Positions 45,116-52,352 of a DNA stretch of 64,000 nucleotides are shown piece after piece; the stretch's first letter is position 1; each line of letters begins with the position of its first letter. This DNA is from Prodigiosinella confusarubida (GTDB lineage: Bacteria; Pseudomonadota; Gammaproteobacteria; Enterobacterales; Enterobacteriaceae), in assembly GCF_002847015.1 (NCBI RefSeq), contig NZ_CP025085.1:4340001-4404000 (forward strand). The letters run 5' to 3'. A model generated the notes under the pieces. It did not search any database and had not been told where the DNA came from. It was given only the letters and a program-made list of their open reading frames with translations. The position numbers and the translations under genes were made by a program.

Positions 45116-45707
45116 GTCCGTAAGGACGTTCCCTGACTGAAGGGATTAAGACTTATTATCTGGATATGTATCCCCACAATCTATAGTCCGTAAGGACGTT
45201 CCCTGACTGAAGGGATTAAGACATCAATGCATCGCCAGACAGTGAATTGACTACTGTCCGTAAGGACGTTCCCTGACTGAAGGGATTAAGACTTGGTCAC
45301 CCGGTTTTGTTTCTATCAAAGGTACGTCCGTAAGGACGTTCCCTGACTGAAGGGATTAAGACACTAGATTTCCTTCCGTTTCATTAAGCCAATAAGTCCG
45401 TAAGGACGTTCCCTGACTGAAGGGATTAAGACAATTCACGGGCAGCGGCCTCCTCCACAGAGTTGTGTCCGTAAGGACGTTCCCTGACTGAAGGGATTAA
45501 GACAATGACCCGCTAGCCGCCGCGCTTACCTTTACCGTCCGTAAGGACGTTCCCTGACTGAAGGGATTAAGACCAATTTAGCTTTAAGCTCTGCTACACA
45601 GTCTCGGTCCGTAAGGACGTTCTCTGACTGAAGGGATTAAGACTGAAAACTTTCACTTCTTTATGAGTAGCTCTTTGTCCGTAAGGACGTTCCCTGACTG
45701 AAGGGAT
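45116..45707 (+). CRISPR. Type III-A CRISPR array 2: 9 repeats, 8 spacers
   Basis: Repeats start at 45116, 45186, 45256, 45326, 45396, 45467, 45537, 45607 and 45677. The repeat is GTCCGTAAGGAC, GT, then TCCCTGACTGAAGGGA and TTAAGAC. The eighth repeat has one change (TCTCTGACTG). The ninth is cut after AAGGGAT and merges with a terminator. All spacers are 33-34 nt. Relative to array 1, the first 12 nt of the repeat are the exact reverse complement; the rest differs at one base (GC/GT). Confidence 0.97.
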
Positions 45708-45738
45708 AAAAAACCCCTCAATTTTGAGGGGTTTTTTT
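45708..45738. terminator. Bidirectional terminator fused to the end of array 2
   Basis: A-tract, perfect 8-bp stem CCCCTCAA/TTGAGGGG (45714-45731) with a 2-base loop, then TTTTTTT. It begins exactly where the last repeat is cut off, and it would stop both the array transcript and transcription entering from the right. Confidence 0.88.
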
Positions 45739-45854
45739 ATGGTGTTTTTATACTTAGTCAATTTATGCCGCTATCTTGGGTCTCAATGGAATCGGCTGTA
45801 CAGAGCATTGTCTCTTATTAGGTTAATAAAACTGGCATTGCTAAAAAGCTGAGT

Positions 45855-46241
45855 ATGAGTAAAGAAACTTCATATCGTTATCTCAGAACAAGGATTGAAA
45901 ACGGTCGCTTTTCAAGCATAATTATATTAACCTGTAAGAATAGTTACTTTTTTAAAAAGGATATTATTTTGAAAAGTAAGCAAAATTTTCTGAAAGATGA
46001 AAAATCCGACTGGGACATTGAGCTGGGTTTACTTGAGCAAAATTCTTATTCCGCTGATTTGAAAGAAGCTGTAAGCGCTACTTTCAAAGTAGCAAGTGTT
46101 GTACTTTCTTTTTTACCAGATAAGAAACGCCGCAGTTCTTCTCTCACTGACGGGTTGTATGAAAATACCTCAAACGATGGCTGGCAACACGGCTCTCAAG
46201 GGTATGGTTTTTACATGAATGGTATGAAGGATAAAGATTAA
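45855..46241 (+). CDS. Hypothetical protein at the right edge of the CRISPR cargo
   Basis: Protein of 128 residues, AT-rich codon use, starting MSKETSYRYLRTRIENG. It has a basic N-terminal half and a Gly/Asn-rich tail (GWQHGSQGYGFYMNGMKDKD). Residues 72-90 are moderately hydrophobic (AVSATFKVASVVLSFLP). No family is recognised. It lies between array 2 and the transfer genes, which run the other way; a small hairpin with A and T tracts follows it. Confidence 0.55.
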   Translation: MSKETSYRYLRTRIENGRFSSIIILTCKNSYFFKKDIILKSKQNFLKDEKSDWDIELGLLEQNSYSADLKEAVSATFKVASVVLSFLPDKKRRSSSLTDGLYENTSNDGWQHGSQGYGFYMNGMKDKD

Positions 46242-46262
46242 AAACCGGCAACACCGGCTTTT
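46240..46262. terminator. Small hairpin between convergent genes
   Basis: AAAAACCGG, spacer CAACA, CCGGCTTTT. The A and T tracts on both sides would allow it to act in both directions between the 45855 gene and traG. Confidence 0.5.
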
Positions 46263-46279
46263 AATCTCAAATTGATAAC

Positions 46280-47809
46280 TTATCCTTTGCCTTTAGTAGC
46301 TGCAGTTTTAACAGCGCCGACCGCAACTTTACCTCCTTCACCACCTGCTTGCTGTGGCATTTTCGCTCCAGTGTTCATTGCGGAGTCAACCATGTTACCT
46401 ATATGAGCCCCCGCCCATCCAAGTGATCCAATCCAAAATGCCGGGAAAACAACATACATCATCCCCAACACCATATTCATGATCCAGCCATCACGCGGTG
46501 AACTCATAAATTCCACAAGAGGGGCACTAAGATTTAACATCCCCTGTTCTGCCATGGTTTGGTAGAGGATGGTAATGAGTCTGTCATCGAGCCACCCCGC
46601 CAGTTCCCACCAGAACGTGATAAACATCAGAGCAAACAGTGCAAACGAAATGGTCACCACCGTCTTCGGCTCATAGGCGCTGAACATCATCAGTACCGGG
46701 ATCACGATGATGATCATCATTTCCAGGAGTGCCTGGATCATCGGCAATGCCTGCTTCAGCGCATCAAAGCCGGGTAAGGCTTCCGCCTGCTTTAGCCCCA
46801 AACCTATTGAAGAGACAAGCCGGGTGACGTTGCCAGTCAACCCGGAGGCCGTATCACTACTACCAACGGCGTAAGTTTCTCCGCTACCCGATAAACCGAC
46901 ATTACGGGGACTCACCAGCCAACGCAGCGCCATCTCTTCCCACTGCGTTTTACTGAATTGCCGTTGCAGCCCTGTCTTTGTTGAATCATCGATATTGGCC
47001 AATACCCTTGTTTTGAGACCGTTGGTACTGTCAGACCACCACTGTTTACAGGTCGGATAGCCGCCTTTCCCCACATTGGGATAGCCGCTGTCCCGGACGT
47101 TGTCATAAGGCCACTGACTGCGTGGTTCAATAGACGTGTAGTAATCATAATAACCGGCTGTATTAAGAAAATAGCTGCTGCCAATCCACCCCACGGCGTT
47201 GATGGTGGCATCACTCAGCTGGCTGTTTCTGTTCTTAAGCTTAAAGTACGAACGGGAGTAGCACTGGTCGGCAAAATCTTGCACTTCCTGCAGCACGATG
47301 GGGTCCCGAATTTTGGTATTCTGCACGTCAAAGCGCAACTGACGGAGCTGGTCGCCACAGGGGATTGACGCAATCATCGCCTGCGTGATGCCTTTGGAAA
47401 TCAAATGCAGAAGGTACCACCACACTGGCACCTCGGCCGTCTTTCCGGCGAAATCGTTGACCAGCCCTTTATAACCGGAGTTCTGTGGTGTGGGTACGCT
47501 AACCCCACACTGTTTCGCCCGCGAACTGTCAAATTTAATGGTGTTGATATCAACGGGCAGCAGCGGAATGCAGCAGAACAACATCACGCAAAACGACACG
47601 TAGAGTGCATGCTCAACCCGCGGCAATGCCAGTACACCTTTGTTACCCTCATCGGCCCCCTCTTCCCGCACCTTCAGCCAGATACCCAGGACTTTGAAAA
47701 CCAGAGGGAGGGCGAACAACCCCGTACTGAGAAGAATGTCCCACAGTGCGTTGTTCAGCATCCAGCCGAACAACACCAGAAAATACTCCAGAAAACTATT
47801 AGCCGTCAT
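46280..47809 (-). CDS. Conjugal transfer protein, TraG N-terminal type
   Basis: Inner-membrane mating-channel protein of 509 residues with hydrophobic segments near residues 8-40, 60-80 and several after 360 (LLEMMIIIVIPVLMMFSAYE onward). A periplasmic Cys-containing loop lies between. The family is the TraG N-terminal-like protein of PFL_47xx ICEs. ATG 47809 is chosen for the GGGGGG ribosome site; the frame is open to 47884. It ends the transfer gene block on this side. Confidence 0.85.
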   Translation of the reverse strand: MTANSFLEYFLVLFGWMLNNALWDILLSTGLFALPLVFKVLGIWLKVREEGADEGNKGVLALPRVEHALYVSFCVMLFCCIPLLPVDINTIKFDSSRAKQCGVSVPTPQNSGYKGLVNDFAGKTAEVPVWWYLLHLISKGITQAMIASIPCGDQLRQLRFDVQNTKIRDPIVLQEVQDFADQCYSRSYFKLKNRNSQLSDATINAVGWIGSSYFLNTAGYYDYYTSIEPRSQWPYDNVRDSGYPNVGKGGYPTCKQWWSDSTNGLKTRVLANIDDSTKTGLQRQFSKTQWEEMALRWLVSPRNVGLSGSGETYAVGSSDTASGLTGNVTRLVSSIGLGLKQAEALPGFDALKQALPMIQALLEMMIIIVIPVLMMFSAYEPKTVVTISFALFALMFITFWWELAGWLDDRLITILYQTMAEQGMLNLSAPLVEFMSSPRDGWIMNMVLGMMYVVFPAFWIGSLGWAGAHIGNMVDSAMNTGAKMPQQAGGEGGKVAVGAVKTAATKGKG

Positions 47810-47820
47810 GACATCCCCCC

Positions 47821-48174
47821 TTATGCCAGTATGGAACGCCAGGCGGCGAGTTCGAGAACCACGATAAACCCCACTGCCGTCCACTCCAGACGTCGAAGTG
47901 ATCCCCCCAGAGACTTTTTAACGACCGCTGGGCGCACGAGACAAAACCAGACCCAGCCCAGCACGACATACAGTGTCAGCCGCCACACAAACAGACCGTA
48001 GCGGCTGGCACTCAGCCAGCGCCGTACTTTTTGCCCATCCGGGTCAAATTCAAACAGCACTGAGGCGAACAGAAACAGACCGGTGGTCAGTGCCACCATC
48101 ACCAGAAAAATCAGCACGAACTGGCCCGTCCGCCCCAAACGACGCTGCTGTTTTTGTGACGTCGGTGTCTTCAT
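47821..48174 (-). CDS. Small ICE membrane protein
   Basis: Protein of 117 residues with three hydrophobic segments (about 20-42, 60-80, 95-112) and a basic N-terminus. It overlaps the 48171 gene by 4 bp and precedes the TraG-type gene by 11 bp, so it belongs to the transfer operon. Role unknown. Confidence 0.75.
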   Translation of the reverse strand: MKTPTSQKQQRRLGRTGQFVLIFLVMVALTTGLFLFASVLFEFDPDGQKVRRWLSASRYGLFVWRLTLYVVLGWVWFCLVRPAVVKKSLGGSLRRLEWTAVGFIVVLELAAWRSILA

Positions 48175-49589
48175 TGTTGCTCTCCTGATTTTTGGCTCAT
48201 GCTGCTAAAACCCTGGTCCTGGCTTCCGCTGTGCTGCTGCAGACGACTGTCCTGATTGCGTGCGCCCTGGCGTTCCAGGGTAGTGAGCAAGCTGTTATTG
48301 CTGATGGATTTCCGCAGCGCCATTTCGTTACTCAGTGCAGCAAGCTCCCGGTCCAACGCATCGATACGACGGTCACCTTCCGCCAGTGCTTCTGGCTGGT
48401 CAGCCGCATTCGGCTCAGACTGACCGGTGGTCAACATGCGGCGCATGGTCAACGCCTGCTCCACGGTGTCAGACATGGCCAGTTCTCCTGCGAGGCGCTG
48501 TACCAGTGCGGCGCTGTCCGGGTCATCTTTCAGGGACTGGATGACCCCGCGGGTCACCACCAGGCTGCCCGTTTTCAGTTTGGCCAGGTTATCGGCGGTG
48601 GGCGCTTCTGAGCCGCCGACCAGTTTGTCTAACTGCTCGAGGTTCTCTTTGGTGGCATCTTCAAGCATGGGGGAGAAACCTGTGCCGGCGACAGTGCTGC
48701 CGGCGGCGTTTTCATCTCCTCCGCTGCCGCATTCACTGGCCTCACGGCACGTCCGGATAGACCGGTCGCCCAGCACTTTCACCACGGCTGCCGCCGCGTC
48801 CTCCGAGTTTGAGTAGCGCTGGCATACCGAACCGTTGCAACTGGATGCTCCCACGGTGCTGTTACTGGTGACCGGCAGGTTGTTCATCATGTTGTAGCCG
48901 GCTTTGGCGAGATCATGCGTCGGCTTAATCGACGGTTGCCCTTTGCCACCGCGTTTCTGTCCCCCAATCCAGGTAGCCCCGTCCTCACCGGTCGCTTTCT
49001 GCAGTTTCTGGTCACTGCTGACCGCATCACCGTCACTTGAGGCGACGATGTTCTTGTACTCTTCGGTCACGGCCGCCTGCGTCCACTTGTTTCCCATCGT
49101 GTAGTCGGCCATTTTATTGGCCAGGTTCTGACAGTTCAGTTTGGCTTTGTCAAAACTCAGGCCGGCCTGAAGCACACCGTTGGTCAGCATTTCATACAGA
49201 CCCGGATTAGCGCGCTGTATCACCATCGCCGGCATGCTGGCAACCGCGCCGGTAGCGCCCTGAATAACCGTACCCATCAGGTCTTTAAACCCGCTGGTCA
49301 CGCCATTAAGCTGGTTACCCACCGTCGTTTTAATGTCGAAGTTGCCGCACATCAGGTCACTGCTCAGGCCACCGCTCATCCCCAGGCGCGTCATGCTGTT
49401 GCGGGACGCGGGCGGAGATATCACCGAACCCCCGCCAATCGAATAAAACAGGCCATCACTGATAGCCCCGTTGGCGGAGACGCCACTTGCAGAGGCGGTG
49501 ACTTCGGCATATGCAGACGAAACGCCGCCGGTCAAGATAACCAACAACGTCAGTGGCAAAAGCGGATGGGTTTGTTTTTTCTTTTTCAT
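48171..49589 (-). CDS. ICE protein, PFL_4711 family (TIGR03755 type)
   Basis: Exported protein of 472 residues with a signal peptide (KKKQTHPLLPLTLLVILTGG ... SAYA). It has a central region with conserved Cys residues (MCGNF, LNCQNLANKM, SSCNGSVCQRYS) and a helical C-terminus with a Gln/Ser-rich end. This is the pattern of PFL_4711-type mating-pair proteins. ATG 49589 starts the signal peptide; the upstream open frame lies in the neighbouring gene. Confidence 0.82.
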   Translation of the reverse strand: MKKKKQTHPLLPLTLLVILTGGVSSAYAEVTASASGVSANGAISDGLFYSIGGGSVISPPASRNSMTRLGMSGGLSSDLMCGNFDIKTTVGNQLNGVTSGFKDLMGTVIQGATGAVASMPAMVIQRANPGLYEMLTNGVLQAGLSFDKAKLNCQNLANKMADYTMGNKWTQAAVTEEYKNIVASSDGDAVSSDQKLQKATGEDGATWIGGQKRGGKGQPSIKPTHDLAKAGYNMMNNLPVTSNSTVGASSCNGSVCQRYSNSEDAAAAVVKVLGDRSIRTCREASECGSGGDENAAGSTVAGTGFSPMLEDATKENLEQLDKLVGGSEAPTADNLAKLKTGSLVVTRGVIQSLKDDPDSAALVQRLAGELAMSDTVEQALTMRRMLTTGQSEPNAADQPEALAEGDRRIDALDRELAALSNEMALRKSISNNSLLTTLERQGARNQDSRLQQHSGSQDQGFSSMSQKSGEQQ

Positions 49590-49599
49590 AGCGGAAGTC

Positions 49600-50574
49600 T
49601 CACGAAAAGTCGGTGCTGAAGAGGAAAGTCTGCCCGCGACGTTTGCAGCAGCTATAGGGTTGCCAAAGCGCCCAGGCATAGTTACCGTCCTGGGCGACAG
49701 TTGCGCCGGTATCAGGGAAAACAGCACAGGTGGTCGACAGCGCCGGAGAAAGGCGTTGCCATTTATGGTTCTGAGTACCGGTATTCTCTTCTACCGGCTC
49801 CGGGGGCCAGTAACCTGGTGACCGCTGACCAACGAGCGGCTGATAAACGTGAAGCTGGCCGGTGCGGGTGATCACATCGGCCACGCGCTGAGCGACAACG
49901 GCTGCAGATTTATAGCTGTCTTCCTGGGTGACAAAGCCGCTGCGCGGGTAAATATTGCCCCACATGTTGGCGCTTGTCTGACTGCCGAGTTCACGTTGAC
50001 CAGGGATGAGTGCTTCCGGGTACAGGGCTTCAGGCAGACCACTGCGCCATACCAGAGCATCCAGCGAACTGACAAAGTAAGGAACAAAAGGCGTGGCGGC
50101 AGATTTGCAGGAATACCCGGCAATCTGTCCCCCGATAAGCGTGGTAGCCGGATGTCCATAAGCATCGGCATAATGAAAATGCAGATTCTGTTTGCGCAAC
50201 CCGGGGGCTTTCATTTCCTGCTGGCCGCCACCGGCGCTGATGCCGCTAAGCGCGCCAATAATGCCACTTTCCCCGCTGCCGGCCGCATCACTGACGGTGG
50301 CCATTTCTGTCCAGGGATTATCCCCCGGCCCGGAATACGCAGATACCACGGCTTCCGGGATAAAATGCTCAACTTTTACCGACGTTTTGACAGAACAACC
50401 AAAGGGAGTACACAGCAACCAATAGCAGATCCCCTTCACCTTCCAGCTGATGCAGGATACGCTGGCCGCGCTGGAAATCAGGCTGGCGGTATTGACGCTG
50501 GCCATACACAGCCCGCTGCCGGTCAGCAGTGTGGCCAATAACAACCGACGCGAACGCCACGCGGAGTGTGTCAT
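49600..50574 (-). CDS. ICE protein, PFL_4710 family (TraU-like)
   Basis: Secreted protein of 324 residues: signal peptide ending near CMASVNTA, then a Cys-rich body (SCISWKVKGICYWLLCTPFG; CCKRRGQ near the end), typical of TraU-like disulphide-bonded mating-pair proteins. It overlaps the PFL_4709 gene by 4 bp. The 230-codon frame on the opposite strand is a by-product. Confidence 0.85.
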   Translation of the reverse strand: MTHSAWRSRRLLLATLLTGSGLCMASVNTASLISSAASVSCISWKVKGICYWLLCTPFGCSVKTSVKVEHFIPEAVVSAYSGPGDNPWTEMATVSDAAGSGESGIIGALSGISAGGGQQEMKAPGLRKQNLHFHYADAYGHPATTLIGGQIAGYSCKSAATPFVPYFVSSLDALVWRSGLPEALYPEALIPGQRELGSQTSANMWGNIYPRSGFVTQEDSYKSAAVVAQRVADVITRTGQLHVYQPLVGQRSPGYWPPEPVEENTGTQNHKWQRLSPALSTTCAVFPDTGATVAQDGNYAWALWQPYSCCKRRGQTFLFSTDFS

Positions 50575-50975
50575 TGGTTTGCCCCCTGCCAGTCCGTCAT
50601 GTACCGCATGGCCACATTGACGTCAGTGGTCCCGTAGATCACCCATTTATCGTCAAAAACAACCGCAGGGTATTTGGTCAGCCCCAGTGACCAGGCTTTC
50701 ATCAGCCCCTGATACGCGCTGGCCAGTTGCTGTTGTTGCGATTTGAACGCTGGTGAGTTCAGAACATCGCGGGCCTGCTTTTCGGCAAGGGCGGGATTTG
50801 CCGGTAAGGTGCCAAAGATACCCGTCTGCACACGCTCAGGCGCATCGAGGTACACCACAGGAATATCAGGAGAAGAAGAGGTAACGGGATGGGTGCTATC
50901 AGTATAAATGACCGTGCTGGCACAGGCACCCGCAGACAGGCACAGTGCCGGCAAACAGCCGATGAGTCTTTTCAT
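50571..50975 (-). CDS. ICE protein, PFL_4709 family (TIGR03757 type)
   Basis: Small exported protein of 134 residues with a signal peptide (MKRLIGCLPALCLSAGACA). The C-terminal WSLGLTKYPAVVFDDKWVIYG is the conserved part of the family (TrbC/thioredoxin-like). First of a three-gene coupled set with PFL_4710 and PFL_4711. Start 50975 is preferred over 50984. Confidence 0.82.
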   Translation of the reverse strand: MKRLIGCLPALCLSAGACASTVIYTDSTHPVTSSSPDIPVVYLDAPERVQTGIFGTLPANPALAEKQARDVLNSPAFKSQQQQLASAYQGLMKAWSLGLTKYPAVVFDDKWVIYGTTDVNVAMRYMTDWQGANQ

Positions 50976-51211
50976 GGTGAACACTCCTTAAGCGGATAAC
51001 CCGTCTAAGGTGCGTCGATACGGTATTCACGTCAGTAAACAACTCAATATCTGACAGTGAAAATTTATTCGGATTACTCGACCGCTTCCTGGGGGATAAG
51101 CCAGAACCCCAGTTACCAAACTGAAACCTCACAGCAGCTTTTTTACCTCCCGTTTAATTTCCGCCGTACCTGGATGTTCAGGTAATTCTATCCATACTCA
51201 AACATCAAAAA

Positions 51212-51263
51212 GACTTGTTAACAGGTCCTTTTGGTTATATTGTAAAGACCTGTTAAACAGTCT
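51212..51263. promoter_or_regulatory. Operator pair of the toxin-antitoxin operon
   Basis: Two related dyads lie just upstream of the antitoxin gene: GACTTGTTAACAGGTC (51212-51227) and AGACCTGTTAAACAGTCT (51246-51263), both built on TGTTAAC/TTAACA-like cores. They overlap the expected promoter and suit autorepression by the antitoxin. Confidence 0.65.
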
Positions 51264-51276
51264 TTACAGGTGTTAT

Positions 51277-51528
51277 ATGCCAAATATCATCCTAAGTGAT
51301 ATGAGTGCTAGTGTCAGCGAACTCAAGAAAAACCCTATGGCGACAGTCAACGCCGGGGAGGGCTTTCCAGTTGCCATACTTAATCGCAACCAACCTGCTT
51401 TTTATTGCGTCCCTGCCGAACTGTACGAGAAGATACTTAATGCACTCGACGATCAGGAACTGGTGAAGCTGGTAGCCGAACGCAGCCACCAACCCCTGCT
51501 TGATGTGGATCTGGATAGCTATCTATGA
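51277..51528 (+). CDS. Type II antitoxin, Phd/YefM (StbD-like) family
   Basis: Antitoxin of 83 residues with the typical N-terminal DNA-binding fold MSASVSELKKNPMATVNAGE followed by FPVAILNRNQPAFYCVP, and an acidic C-terminal toxin-binding tail (LLDVDLDSYL). It overlaps the toxin gene by 4 bp (ATGA). Divergent from the PFL_4709 gene. Confidence 0.9.
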   Translation: MPNIILSDMSASVSELKKNPMATVNAGEGFPVAILNRNQPAFYCVPAELYEKILNALDDQELVKLVAERSHQPLLDVDLDSYL

Positions 51529-51812
51529 GCTACACGGTCAAATTCAGGGAAGATGCGCTGAAAGAATGGCAGAAACTGGATAAAGCCATTCAGCAACAGT
51601 TTGCAAAAAAACTGAAAAAATGCTGTGAAAATCCACATATTCCTTCAGCTAAACTGCGTGGAATAAAAGACTGCTACAAAATAAAACTTCGAATGTCTGG
51701 TTTTCGCCTGGTTTACCAAGTGATTGACGATAAATTAATTATCGCTGTTGTCGCTGTGGGTAAACGGGAACGAAACGATGTTTATCATCTGGCTAGCGAA
51801 CGGATGAGGTAA
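51525..51812 (+). CDS. Type II toxin, RelE/ParE (StbE-like) family
   Basis: Toxin of 95 residues. RelE-like pattern: VKFREDALKEWQKLDKAIQQ, LRGIKDCYKIKLRMSGFRLV and the C-terminal VVAVGKRERNDVYHLA. Such toxins cut mRNA at the ribosome. The pair probably stabilises the ICE. Inserted between transfer genes, on the opposite strand. Confidence 0.9.
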   Translation: MSYTVKFREDALKEWQKLDKAIQQQFAKKLKKCCENPHIPSAKLRGIKDCYKIKLRMSGFRLVYQVIDDKLIIAVVAVGKRERNDVYHLASERMR

Positions 51813-51953
51813 TGTTCCTGCCAGAAGTAAACCAGACCCTTAATCCTGCCGAATGCTTCCTCTCCTCCCTTTAAAAACAAGCTAACGCGCCTGCGGCTTG
51901 TTCAACTGGCGTCGTCTGCCCAAAAGATTTGAGCAGTCGCCGCCAGTTTCCGA

Positions 51954-52352
51954 TCACCCCTCGTTGACCGTGACAACATCCAGCGATTTCAGCAGCCACA
52001 TCATGTCAGTGGCATCCGGCACATTGATATACCACCGGGCCCCCCGTGCATATTCATTATCATCTGGCCAGACCGTGTTACCAGCGAGGGTGATCAACAG
52101 ATCCAGCGTGGTACCGGCCTTACCCCCCAGATGGATGGAAAGGCAATTGAGCATACCCACTCGATGCGGCCGTATGGAGAGAGTCATCGGTGAATGCAGG
52201 CGCCGACGGATATTATCTTTCAGCTTCATCAGCTGACGGTGATCACTTTCACCAATATACGCATCCCCTTGCGGTGGCACATCAAACATGACGGCAAGAC
52301 TCATTTCGTTATCGTTGACCACCGTCGGTGGTGACATTCCACGTCGTCTCAT
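51954..52352 (-). CDS. ICE hypothetical protein downstream of the TraC-type ATPase
   Basis: Protein of 132 residues, soluble, starting MRRRGMSPPTVVNDNEMS. It overlaps the ATPase stop by 4 bp and so belongs to the transfer operon. I do not recognise its family. Confidence 0.7.
   Translation of the reverse strand: MRRRGMSPPTVVNDNEMSLAVMFDVPPQGDAYIGESDHRQLMKLKDNIRRRLHSPMTLSIRPHRVGMLNCLSIHLGGKAGTTLDLLITLAGNTVWPDDNEYARGARWYINVPDATDMMWLLKSLDVVTVNEG

Noticed and set aside
44030..46241. A Csm6/Can1-type effector in the locus
   Set aside because: Neither non-cas gene near the arrays shows a CARF pattern or a HEPN R-x4-6-H motif in the expected setting.
49849..50541. 230-codon plus-strand frame opposite the PFL_4710 gene
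   Set aside because: Antisense to a gene with a signal peptide and family cysteines; the 249-codon frame at 58035-58784 was rejected for the same reason.
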